Source of the DNA: Gammaproteobacteria bacterium
GTDB taxonomy: Bacteria; Pseudomonadota; Gammaproteobacteria; Arenicellales; JAANXG01
NCBI GenBank assembly: GCA_024639325.1
Contig: JAHEIO010000011.1
Span: 1-64,000, forward strand
Direction of reading: 5' to 3'
Length of the DNA stretch: 64,000 bases
Position numbers and translations under genes: made by a program. Of this stretch, positions 45,108 to 53,420 are shown piece by piece. The notes under the pieces are model-generated. The model saw nothing but the letters and a program-made list of their open reading frames with translations, did not search any database and was not told the DNA's origin. The stretch's first letter is position 1; each line of letters opens with the position of its first letter.

Positions 45108-45344
45108 GCGATTAGTTTTGATCGTTTTACTCAAAAATAGACCCCGGGAATCATTTCGATGGGGTCATGGCGCGGCTCAGTGCGACCATACCTGTCGCGT
45201 ATATCGACTACGTGCGCGTCGACTAAACAGCGCTGAATCGGCCCCCACCGTACAGATAATTGTAGTCCAATCCTGGAACATATCCACCGGTTGGTTCGTT
45301 CGATCATCCGATCCGGACTCGCGGTTTTGGCCTGAATCGAAGCG

Positions 45345-45426
45345 TTAGCCCACATATTGCACCAGACCGGCGCTCAGCCAAACCTGTCCTGTGCAATCGC
45401 TCGGGATACTGGTCAATATGTGGGCC
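45345..45426. repeat. MITE-like palindromic element, compact copy
   Basis: An 82-bp element with inverted ends (TTAGCCCACATATTGCACCAG on the left, CTGGTCAATATGTGGGCC on the right). Its reverse complement matches 37944-38009. This copy is continuous through the CCGGTCTGGTGCAATATG junction, which shows where the copy near 38 kb is interrupted. Confidence 0.65.
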
Positions 45427-45505
45427 AGGCATATCAACACCCTGGAATTCAAACGTTTAAACTTCGCAATACCAATCCCTCCGCCGGCCAGAAAGAGAAA
45501 ACAGA

Positions 45506-46465
45506 ATGAGCAACCTCGACAGCAAAAGCGAGCCGCCGCGTGCATACATACTCCACGAGAACAAGGAGTGGTTCGCGCCCCTCGGCAAACAATTGCAACA
45601 GCAGGGAGTACACTTCGAAGAGTGGTACATTGACGAGACCAGCTTCGACCCCGGTTCGGTGCCGCCGGAAGGAATTTACTACAGTCGGATGAGCGCTTCT
45701 TCCCACACCCGCGGGCATCGCTATGCACCGGAGTATGCGTCTGCGGTCCTGGGCTGGCTGGAACGACACGAAAGACGGGTGCTCAACGGCAGCAAGGCGC
45801 TACAGCTCGAACTGAGCAAGGCCGCTCAGTACTCGGCGCTAAATGCCGCTGGTATCAGGACGCCACGCACCTACGCCGCACTGGGCCTTGACAGGATCGT
45901 CGAGGCGGCGGACAACTTCGGCGGAGACGCGTTTATCGTCAAGCACAACCGGGCCGGGAAGGGTTTGGGTGTGCACCTGTTTTTGGCAAAAAAAGGGCTC
46001 GAGGACTATGTCCACGGCCCTGATTTCGAGCCGTCTGTAGACGGCATCACGCTGGTACAGGAATACATCGAATCGGCGGATCCCTTCATAACGCGATGCG
46101 AATTCGTCGGTCAACGCTTCTTGTACGCCGTACGCGTGGACAACACCCGGGGATTCCTGCTGTGCCCCGCGGACGAGTGCGAGATCGACGGCTTCTGCCC
46201 CACCAACGACGATCCCGGCTCCAGATTTCGCATAGACCCGGATTTCGATGACCCGATAATTGGCCGGTACCGGGCATTTTTCGAAAACAACGAAATCCAC
46301 GTCGCCGGTATCGAGTTCATCGTCGATAGCAAAGGCGACCGGTACACTTACGACATCAATATCAACACCAACTACAACAGCAACGCGGAAAAAACCGCCG
46401 GCAAATCCGGGATGAAAGCTATCGCCGATGTCCTGCGAGCCGAACTCGAGGCGCATTATGGATGA
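45506..46465 (+). CDS. ATP-grasp protein, RimK-like ligase
   Basis: A 319-residue cytoplasmic protein with an ATP-grasp fold. The linker NGSKALQLELSKAAQYSALNAAGI is the common entry to the ATP-grasp domain in RimK and glutathione synthase-like ligases. FIVKHNRAGKGLGVHLF is the nucleotide-binding Lys/Gly loop. The metal site is AGIEFIVDSKG and YDININTNYN. It should ligate a carboxylate to an amine using ATP; the substrates are unknown. A secreted cyclase-family gene follows 118 bp later with its own ribosome site. Confidence 0.85.
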   Translation: MSNLDSKSEPPRAYILHENKEWFAPLGKQLQQQGVHFEEWYIDETSFDPGSVPPEGIYYSRMSASSHTRGHRYAPEYASAVLGWLERHERRVLNGSKALQLELSKAAQYSALNAAGIRTPRTYAALGLDRIVEAADNFGGDAFIVKHNRAGKGLGVHLFLAKKGLEDYVHGPDFEPSVDGITLVQEYIESADPFITRCEFVGQRFLYAVRVDNTRGFLLCPADECEIDGFCPTNDDPGSRFRIDPDFDDPIIGRYRAFFENNEIHVAGIEFIVDSKGDRYTYDININTNYNSNAEKTAGKSGMKAIADVLRAELEAHYG

Positions 46466-46583
46466 GCCGGTGCGGGGCGGATGTTTTCGACGGCTCGCAA
46501 ATTTGGTGACACCCATCGGCGCGGATTGACCTCACCATTCCACCGGTTAATATAGCCGTTCCACTTAAACAGGAGGTAGGAAC

Positions 46584-47552
46584 GTGATCCACGACAAGCA
46601 GTTGCTTCGCAAGCCGCCGGCCATCGCAGCGGCAGTATTCGCCTCGTGTTTGCTGCTGACGGCCGTCTGCTACGGGGATGCCTTCATGATCGATTTGACC
46701 CACCCGTTGGGCACGTTCAACCCGACCGATGGCGATCTGACCCAACCCGACCTCTCCAGCCCCCATGGCGACAGCATCGCGGTGCCGACATTTGGCAACC
46801 AGGCTGTGTACGAGATCCTGCCAAATTTTCCGACAAACCAGGGGCACTTCGTGCTTGGACGGATGCTCCTGTACGAGCACCACGGCACACACATGGACAG
46901 CTCGTACCATTACCTCAACAACGCAGAGACCACCGCCGGCGAGCAGCGCCGCAAGTTAATGCACGAAATGACCGCAGATGACCTGATCGGTCCGGCCGTG
47001 ACGATAGACATCGGCTCGCGTGTCCAGACCGAGCTCGACAAGAACGGCGGCAATCCCAGTCCCGACACTGGCGTGACGGATTTCAGTGATGATTCGCCCA
47101 ACGTGATCATGCCGGAAGATGTCGACGCCGTGGCCGACCAGCTCGATGACGGTGTGTGGATCGTGGCCAATCTCGGATGGTCGCGTTTCTACAGAGACGC
47201 GAACTGGGAGACCACCCCTTACTTTAACGGCTGGAACTTCCCTGGTTTCAACAATGAGGCGATCGATCGCCTCATCGAGATCGAAGACGAGAAAGGAATC
47301 CGTATCAACGGCATCGTAATAGACAATATCGGCGTCGACAGCGGTGAAAGCAGCAAGGGAACCGACGACAAGTGGTCGAACTCCTTCCGCAGCCACGTTC
47401 GCGGTCTGCAGCGCGGGTGGAAATTCGTCGAGAACGCGACCAACCTGGATCAGGTTGCCATGGCCAAGGACTGTACGATCGTGGTGGGCGCACCCAAACA
47501 CGTTGGGGGCTACGGCGGGCCGTCGCGGGTGCTGGCGATGTGCCAGAAATAA
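46584..47552 (+). CDS. Secreted cyclase/kynurenine formamidase-family hydrolase
   Basis: A 322-residue protein of the cyclase (PF04199) family with an N-terminal signal peptide (about residues 1-31). The metal-binding signature HxGTHxDxxxH is present as HHGTHMDSSYHY (H99, H103, D105, H109), with Ser at the usual Pro. Family members hydrolyse formylkynurenine, isatin or cyclic amides. Export to the periplasm is unusual for kynurenine formamidase itself and suggests another substrate. The GTG at 46584 has a very strong AGGAGGTAGGA ribosome site. Confidence 0.88.
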   Translation: MIHDKQLLRKPPAIAAAVFASCLLLTAVCYGDAFMIDLTHPLGTFNPTDGDLTQPDLSSPHGDSIAVPTFGNQAVYEILPNFPTNQGHFVLGRMLLYEHHGTHMDSSYHYLNNAETTAGEQRRKLMHEMTADDLIGPAVTIDIGSRVQTELDKNGGNPSPDTGVTDFSDDSPNVIMPEDVDAVADQLDDGVWIVANLGWSRFYRDANWETTPYFNGWNFPGFNNEAIDRLIEIEDEKGIRINGIVIDNIGVDSGESSKGTDDKWSNSFRSHVRGLQRGWKFVENATNLDQVAMAKDCTIVVGAPKHVGGYGGPSRVLAMCQK

Positions 47553-47580
47553 CCAGGCGACCGTCGAATCAACGTCCCTT

Positions 47581-47608
47581 ACACCTTCTCCCAGAGGGGA
47601 GAAGGTGT
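47581..47608. terminator. Perfect 12-bp stem-loop between convergent genes
   Basis: ACACCTTCTCCC and GGGAGAAGGTGT pair perfectly around AGAG. It lies 28 bp after the cyclase stop and 25 bp beyond the end of the convergent HEAT-repeat gene. No T-run follows on either strand, so it may be a repeated extragenic palindrome or a rho-aided bidirectional end. Confidence 0.5.
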
Positions 47609-47632
47609 AGTTGAACCGCGGCGGCTTTTTCG

Positions 47633-49228
47633 CTAATTACTAGTAAGCAGTTCGATGGCCTGCCTGGCCGCGTTTCTCACGCGTTGCGACGGGTCCGCAA
47701 CCGCGGCGCGTTCGATCTCCGACAGGGCCTGCCCGGCGTCGAGATAGGCCAGGCTCAACAGAGCCTGAAGCCGCACCTCGGAGTGGGGATCGTGCAGCAC
47801 GGAGCGCAGCGGGTCGATGGCGTCGGAATTTTTTAATCGCCCCAGCGCGGATGCGGCCGTCCAGCGCACTTCCGGATCCCCGTCCGCCAGTCGTTCAGCG
47901 ATTGTGCGTAAGGCACCCTCGTGCCCGGCAACAGCGGCCGCACGGGTTGCAACCGACCGGATACGGGGGTCCGGATCGTTCCAGATCGGCGCTGAGACGA
48001 GCGTCGTAAACGCTTTTTGCGAGCCCTCGTAGCCAAGTCCGGAAATCGCCAACCGGCGTGTCTCGTAGACCAGCGCGTTGAGACGCAACCGAGCCGCCGA
48101 GCCGCCGGGATAGCTATGGGGTTTTGCCGCACTTAAAAAGGCATCCAGACCGGAAGCGGGATCGAGTTCTAGGAGTACTCGAATCGCGGCCCTTTGCAGA
48201 CGCATTCCAACGAGCAGGGGATCGACAAGCTCGAGCGTCGTATCCCGGCTGAGAGCATCGAGTTGAGCACTGACATCATCGTAAAAGCGGGCGACAACCG
48301 GCGCGGCCCTTGCGTCACCCAGCTCAGTCAGGGCGCTCAGCACGAGATATCGCTGCTCCGGTGTGCCCCGATCCAGCAAATCCACCAGCGCGGGAATGCT
48401 GCTGCCGTCCCGGATGGCCCCAAGAGCCAGAACGACGCGCGCCCGAACGGAATCGTTATCGGATTGCTCCAGCAGTTGCTCCAGCGGCACCCGCGAGCGC
48501 GGATCGCCGATCATTGCCAGCGCATCGACTATGGCGCCCTGGAACATTGGATCATCCTCCACGGACAGTGCCGACAGAAGCGGAACGACCATTTCCCTCG
48601 ACCGTGTACGGCCCATGGCGCGGATGGTCTGTCGCCTGAGATCAGGCTCCGCGTCGTCAAAAGTTTTCAAAAGCGCTCCGATGGCGCGCGGACCCGTGAA
48701 TGCGCCGAGGGCACTTACCAATGCGGCCTTGACGCCGCTGTCGCTTTCCCGTGCCAGCACCTCGACCAGCGTATCCACGGTGCTGTCGATGGCAAATTCA
48801 CCCAGCGCCAGAGCGGCCTGCGCCCTGGCGGCCGCGTCTTCATCCTGCACCAGCGCCGACTCCAGCAGATCATTTGCAGCCGGATCCGCAATACGGCCCA
48901 GCGCAAGATAAACCGCGGCTCTTACCTCGGAGTCGGGCTCCCCCGACTCGATCAACCCAACCAGGCGCTCGACTGCGCGGTCATCCTGCTTGATACCGAG
49001 GGACATCGCGGCGCGGGCGCGATAGGCCGGGTCCCGGCTATGAAGAGCCTTTAACAATACGTGCGTGGGAACGGCTCGATGTTCCCAGCCGTTTGGCAAC
49101 GCAGGTGCCGTGACGAGGAGTCCGCACGACAAAACCAGGGATGCGAAGTAGCGATGGTTAACGCGGCCGCGCCCTCCCCCTGGCTGATCCAGCGCGCCCG
49201 GAGTGGGTTTTGATTTGATCCGGTTCAA
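47633..49228 (-). CDS. HEAT-repeat protein
   Basis: About 531 residues from a TTG at 49228. After a Pro/Gly-rich start and one hydrophobic segment (about residues 32-50, FASLVLSCGLLVTAPAL), which looks like a signal peptide, the rest is a chain of about 13 HEAT/PBS-lyase-like repeats such as VRAAVYLALGRIADPAA and VRARVVLALGAIRD. These form an alpha-solenoid for protein binding; no enzyme motif is seen. The TTG lies 2 bp after the LysR stop, so translation may be coupled. The frame is open further up to 49450 but overlaps lysR. Confidence 0.82.
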   Translation of the reverse strand: MNRIKSKPTPGALDQPGGGRGRVNHRYFASLVLSCGLLVTAPALPNGWEHRAVPTHVLLKALHSRDPAYRARAAMSLGIKQDDRAVERLVGLIESGEPDSEVRAAVYLALGRIADPAANDLLESALVQDEDAAARAQAALALGEFAIDSTVDTLVEVLARESDSGVKAALVSALGAFTGPRAIGALLKTFDDAEPDLRRQTIRAMGRTRSREMVVPLLSALSVEDDPMFQGAIVDALAMIGDPRSRVPLEQLLEQSDNDSVRARVVLALGAIRDGSSIPALVDLLDRGTPEQRYLVLSALTELGDARAAPVVARFYDDVSAQLDALSRDTTLELVDPLLVGMRLQRAAIRVLLELDPASGLDAFLSAAKPHSYPGGSAARLRLNALVYETRRLAISGLGYEGSQKAFTTLVSAPIWNDPDPRIRSVATRAAAVAGHEGALRTIAERLADGDPEVRWTAASALGRLKNSDAIDPLRSVLHDPHSEVRLQALLSLAYLDAGQALSEIERAAVADPSQRVRNAARQAIELLTSN

Positions 49229-49230
49229 TG

Positions 49231-50085
49231 TCAGGCCGCCTCGGCGGCCACCTTTCGCAGTTCGTCCAGTGCAAGCGTCAGAATTTCCTCGCTTTTCGGT
49301 GATCGCGTGTACACGACATACGCCGGCCGTTGCACCGTGGGTGCGCCCGCAACCCGGAACAGCTTTCCCGACTCGATCATCGGTTCGACAGTGCGTGCGG
49401 GAAAATATCCCGAACCGCCGTTGTCCAGAATGTATTGCAGTCCCAGCCAACCATGGCCGACAGAAACCGAGGCGGTTTCCAGTTCCGGAAACGACTCGCC
49501 ATGCTGCGCCCGGAATACGTCGCCCCAGTCAACGAAGACATAGTCCTCTACCCACCCCTCTGCAACCTGACGCGCGCTGGTAGATACCAGCATGAGGGTC
49601 TCCTCGAACAGGTCCTCGACTATCAGTCCCGGGGTCTGTCTTGGAGTGTACATGACGCCGATCTCCAGTAGCCCGTCAATCAATTGCCGCATCAGACTGC
49701 TCGAATAGTCCGCTTCGACACGCAACGCGACTTCGGGCGCCTTACATCGCATGCGCGGCATCCATTTCAGTATCAGCCGGTCCCACAGGCTGACCTGGGC
49801 GCCCAGCGCCAGTACCATGCTGAAGCCTTTGGGCAGCGCCACTTCCTGCTGTGCCTGCTGCCAGAGACGCTGTATCCCAATGGCGTAGCGCCGAAATTGC
49901 TGCCCCGCCGAGGTCAGTTCGACACCCGTGTGGCTGCGCTTGAACAGCATCCGTCCGAATTGCTCCTCCATGGTCTTGACCCGAGCGCTGACCGTGGACT
50001 GCGTGACGTTCAGGTTCTCCGCCGCACGGTTGAAGTTGCCGCAAGATGCAATCTCCAGAAATGTCAGAACATGTTCGAATTTCAT
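49231..50085 (-). CDS. LysR-family transcriptional regulator
   Basis: A 284-residue regulator. The N-terminal winged helix reads FLEIASCGNFNRAAENLNVTQ and STVSARVKTMEEQFG, a typical LysR HTH. The rest is the periplasmic-binding-like effector domain (about residues 90-280). The ATG at 50085 gives the classical MKFEHVLTFLEIA start; the frame is open to 50172. It diverges from an EamA permease across 95 bp, which is its likeliest target, and is followed directly by the HEAT-repeat gene. Confidence 0.92.
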   Translation of the reverse strand: MKFEHVLTFLEIASCGNFNRAAENLNVTQSTVSARVKTMEEQFGRMLFKRSHTGVELTSAGQQFRRYAIGIQRLWQQAQQEVALPKGFSMVLALGAQVSLWDRLILKWMPRMRCKAPEVALRVEADYSSSLMRQLIDGLLEIGVMYTPRQTPGLIVEDLFEETLMLVSTSARQVAEGWVEDYVFVDWGDVFRAQHGESFPELETASVSVGHGWLGLQYILDNGGSGYFPARTVEPMIESGKLFRVAGAPTVQRPAYVVYTRSPKSEEILTLALDELRKVAAEAA

Positions 50086-50180
50086 GACCGGGATTCCAGG
50101 ATGGGCGATCGAATATTTCGATAGTTTCCTCCATAAAAAGTCGCTTTTCAAATAGTCCCGACATTTGCACACTGTGCCCC

Positions 50181-51182
50181 ATGCCGCCGATCAGAAACCA
50201 CTCCAACCACCCCGCTTCGGGAATCCTGGCTATCGTGGCGGGATTGTTCCTGTTTTCGCTGCAGGACGTCGTCATCAAACATCTCAGCGGCGACTATTCG
50301 GTACTGCAGATCGTGGTAGTCAGGGGTCTGGTCGCCATCCTGATTGTTGCCACCGTGGTTGCCTGTTTGCTGGGCAAGGAGGGCTTTTTCGTGCGGAATC
50401 CGAGACTCGTGCTCAGCAAGGGCCTGCTCGCATTTTGTTCCTATCTCAGCTATTACCTGGCGGTTGCCTCAATGCCCCTTGCCGACGTGGTCGCCATTAC
50501 GTTTACCGCACCTATCTTCGTCACCGTGCTGTCGGCCCTGCTGCTCGGTGAAGCCGTCGGGATGCGCCGTTGGCTGGCGGTTTTGATCGGATTCGCCGGG
50601 GTCCTGCTGGTGATAGGACCCGGGGGGCAGATCGCCAACATCGCGGTGGCGTTTGCCGCCCTCGCCGCACTGACCTACGCGTTGAACAGCATCATGGCCC
50701 GTTACATCGGACCCGAGGACAAACCCTGGACCGTGACGTTCTACTTTACCCTCGCCCACTTGCTCGGCGGCGTCGCGGTCAGCCTGGCGGTTGCCTTGTT
50801 CGGATCGCAGATCGAAGCGGATCATCCGTCGCTTGCGTTCCTGCTCCGGCCTTGGACGATCGACGACCCTGCGGGTCTGATGCTCATGGTTGCGCTCGGA
50901 ATCAACGCGGCCCTGGGTTTTTACTTCCTCAACAAGGCCTATCTCAGCGCCCCCGCAAGCACCGTGGCACCCTTCGAGTACACCTACATCATTTGGGCGG
51001 TGCTGTTCGGATATCTGTTCTGGTCCGAGGTGCCGTCCGCGAATACCGTACTCGGGATCACAGTATTGATCTGTGGCAATCTGTACATACTACACAGGCA
51101 GCTGCTAAACGCCAGGCGTCGCAGGCAGCCGGAGTCGACCGCTACCGATCCATATCCCGACAAGGCGTTGGCGGATTCCTGA
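50181..51182 (+). CDS. EamA-family DMT transporter
   Basis: A 333-residue inner-membrane protein with ten helices in two EamA domains. SLQDVVIKHLSGDYSVLQIVVVR and a PLADVVAITFTAPIFVTVLSALLLGE segment mark the first repeat; APASTVAPFEYTYIIWAVLFGYLFW marks the second. It belongs to the RhaT/YojE-like exporters. It is divergent from lysR, which probably controls it. The substrate is unknown. Confidence 0.92.
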   Translation: MPPIRNHSNHPASGILAIVAGLFLFSLQDVVIKHLSGDYSVLQIVVVRGLVAILIVATVVACLLGKEGFFVRNPRLVLSKGLLAFCSYLSYYLAVASMPLADVVAITFTAPIFVTVLSALLLGEAVGMRRWLAVLIGFAGVLLVIGPGGQIANIAVAFAALAALTYALNSIMARYIGPEDKPWTVTFYFTLAHLLGGVAVSLAVALFGSQIEADHPSLAFLLRPWTIDDPAGLMLMVALGINAALGFYFLNKAYLSAPASTVAPFEYTYIIWAVLFGYLFWSEVPSANTVLGITVLICGNLYILHRQLLNARRRRQPESTATDPYPDKALADS

Positions 51183-51268
51183 CGGCGACCTTTCAGCCGG
51201 GGCCAGCGGCGCTTTTTGGGTTTGGTACACCTAGTGCACCCCGTCGTGTGCCCGTATCTATTTTCTGA

Positions 51269-52321
51269 TCACCCGATCGCGTAAAAAAGATTGACCTGGC
51301 TCTTGATGTCGAGCTGAGTGAATTCCGAAAATCCCGCCTCGCGCATCAGCGACTCGGTCCGGGCCGGCCCCATGCACGTTCCAAGGCCCGGTCCACCGTT
51401 TGCCAGGGACTGCGTCATGCAGTGAAATACGCTGTAACCATAGAACATGGCACCGACGGCATGTTTATTGTCCTCGAGCTTGTCCGCCGCCCTGGGTTCG
51501 ATCACGAAGAACGTCCCGCCCGGCTTCAGGCGCTTGCGGATCTCGATCAGGGTATCGACCGGGTTGGAAAAATCGTGGACACAGTCGAAAGCCATGATCA
51601 GGTCGTAGCTCGGGCTGCTTTCCAACTCCTCGACGGCCGCCACCTGAAATGTCGATCTGCCGGCAATACCCTTTTCGGACGCCATTACTTTTGCCCGATC
51701 GATGGATTCCCTGTTTAGATCGATGCCGTTAAAGCTGGATTCGGGAAAGGCCGCCGCCATGATCATCGCCGCGCGCCCCGTTCCGCAGCCTACGTCGAGA
51801 ACCCGGCCGCCGGACTCCAGATTTGCAACGACGTCCGGCATGGTCGGCAACCAGTAGTTGACCAGCCTGTTCTCGTAGTTGCCTCGATTGATCAGATCGA
51901 GGGCTTCGATTCCTTCATCACCATAGTCGTCGAAATGGACCCCCCCGCCTTTTCGAAAAGACTCTGCGACCTGCGGTGCCACTCTAAGCAGCGCCGGAGC
52001 CATGCCGAACATGGCGCCGGCGAAATGATCGGTTCCGTCCGAGGCCAGAAGAAACGCGTGCTCGTCGGGCAGTTCGAAGGTCTGACGATCCGGCTCGTAC
52101 TCCAGGTATCCCGCGCACACCATGCCCTTCAGCCACTCTTCTACGTAGCGTGGTTGAAGCCCTGAAGCGTCGACGATCCGGTCGAGGGTCATCATCCCCT
52201 GTCCCTGCATAACGCTAAACAGACCGGTCTGTACGCCGACGTAACCCAGACCCGCCGTCATGGCGCCCGCCATATCGGAAAATATGTGCTCGACGAATGA
52301 TTTGATCCTGGCTTTATCCAT
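51269..52321 (-). CDS. SAM-dependent methyltransferase with N-terminal winged helix (Rv2258c-like)
   Basis: A 350-residue protein. Residues 1-90 form an O-methyltransferase/Rv2258c-like winged-helix dimerisation domain (LGYVGVQTGLFSVMQGQG, IVDASGLQPRYVEEWLKGM). A class I methyltransferase core follows with motif I VLDVGCGTGRAAMIMA, GIDLN and DLIMAFDCVHDF. The C-terminal FYGYSVFHCMTQSL helix is typical of the group. The acceptor is unknown. ATG at 52321 has a GGAGAG site. It converges with the EamA gene. Confidence 0.88.
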   Translation of the reverse strand: MDKARIKSFVEHIFSDMAGAMTAGLGYVGVQTGLFSVMQGQGMMTLDRIVDASGLQPRYVEEWLKGMVCAGYLEYEPDRQTFELPDEHAFLLASDGTDHFAGAMFGMAPALLRVAPQVAESFRKGGGVHFDDYGDEGIEALDLINRGNYENRLVNYWLPTMPDVVANLESGGRVLDVGCGTGRAAMIMAAAFPESSFNGIDLNRESIDRAKVMASEKGIAGRSTFQVAAVEELESSPSYDLIMAFDCVHDFSNPVDTLIEIRKRLKPGGTFFVIEPRAADKLEDNKHAVGAMFYGYSVFHCMTQSLANGGPGLGTCMGPARTESLMREAGFSEFTQLDIKSQVNLFYAIG

Positions 52322-52474
52322 TGCGCGCTCTCCGATGTTCAAGTGACGCATGGAAAATACTACGGGTCGGTTACCGCGCGCAACGGCGAAGGCCGCCGCC
52401 GTCGTAAATCATGAAATTGAATTCATAGTAACTCGAGCCAGATAGACACCGACACGTAGGCTTGGATACCGAAT

Positions 52475-53302
52475 TTACGCAGTCTGCCGGCCCCACCCGG
52501 AAAATAGTCTGTGCCCTACTTTCGATAGCATCGGCTGCGAAGGGTAGTCGGTAATCGTGAGCCCACCATCGACAACCAGTGTCTGCCCGGTGATGAAAGA
52601 TGCCTCGTCCGAGGCCAGAAACAGCACCGCGTTGGCGATCTCCCGCGGCGTCCCCATACGCCGCAGAAGTGACGGTTCCATGGCCCATGAACCATCGACC
52701 GTACCCGCCGACGGCAGCGTCTCGTCCTGTTCCGTCTCGATCCAACCGGGGCTGACTCCGTTGACCCGCACCCCGTGAGGAGCCCCTTCCACTGCAAACG
52801 ACCGGGTCAGCGCCTCAACAGCGGCCTTGGCTACACCGTACAACCCCCAGTTTCCGTGCAGGGTCGCGGTCGACGATATGTTTACCATCGATCCACCGCC
52901 GCCTTCAGCCAACACGGGAAGACTATAGGCACTTACAAAATAGGTCCCGTCCAGGTTCGGACCACGCAGCTTTTCCCATCGAATCCCCGGCGGATCGGAT
53001 TCCTCGACGTCGCAGCGCCGGCTACCCACACCCGCGTTATTCACGACGATATCGATACGTCCGAATCGATCGCGTACATCACGGACGAATTCCGCCACAT
53101 CGTGCTCGCTTGCCAGGTCGACAGCGTAAAATGTACCGCTCCGGCCCAGCGCCCGCAGTTCCGCCGCCACGGCCTCGCCTTTGCTCTCGTCCCGCCCAAC
53201 AAACGCCACATAAGCCTGCTCCTCGGCGAAACGATGGACTATGCCCCGTCCGATCCCGGAGTTACCCCCGGTTACGATTACCACCTTTTCATGCATGGTC
53301 AT
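52475..53302 (-). CDS. Short-chain dehydrogenase/reductase
   Basis: A 275-residue classical SDR. TGGNSGIGRG is the cofactor loop, NNAGVGSRR follows, and NISSTATLHGNWGLYGVAKAA holds the active-site Ser, Tyr and Lys. FVGRDESKG after the second strand, with Arg, could favour NADP(H). The start is taken at the ATG at 53302 after a GAGGG site; ATG at 53296 is possible. It diverges from a Rieske oxygenase gene and may use its product. Confidence 0.88.
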   Translation of the reverse strand: MTMHEKVVIVTGGNSGIGRGIVHRFAEEQAYVAFVGRDESKGEAVAAELRALGRSGTFYAVDLASEHDVAEFVRDVRDRFGRIDIVVNNAGVGSRRCDVEESDPPGIRWEKLRGPNLDGTYFVSAYSLPVLAEGGGGSMVNISSTATLHGNWGLYGVAKAAVEALTRSFAVEGAPHGVRVNGVSPGWIETEQDETLPSAGTVDGSWAMEPSLLRRMGTPREIANAVLFLASDEASFITGQTLVVDGGLTITDYPSQPMLSKVGHRLFSGWGRQTA

Positions 53303-53420
53303 TAGTTCCCTCATTCCCCTGGTAAAAGAAAAAAGTATAATCCCGACTCGCAGCCAGCGCATAGGACCCGGGCGGCTGTACCGCTTTCTTGTAAGCTCTG
53401 AATCGGGAGACACTTTTCAA

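Larger units (their letters stand above)
44845..45505. other. Repeat-rich intergenic region
   Basis: About 660 bp with no convincing gene. It holds a tandem repeat at 45040-45107 and a MITE-like element at 45345-45426. A minus-strand frame (TTG at 45134 to 44841, 97 residues) reads through the tandem repeat, giving two YLRVFP peptides followed by one hydrophobic helix (LGELMLVLALVGGIAALACGG). It could be a small membrane protein, but its start and repeat content make that doubtful. Confidence 0.5.

Noticed and set aside
47581-47608. Classical intrinsic terminator
   Set aside because: The stem is perfect but there is no T-run on either strand, so I list it only as a moderate candidate.
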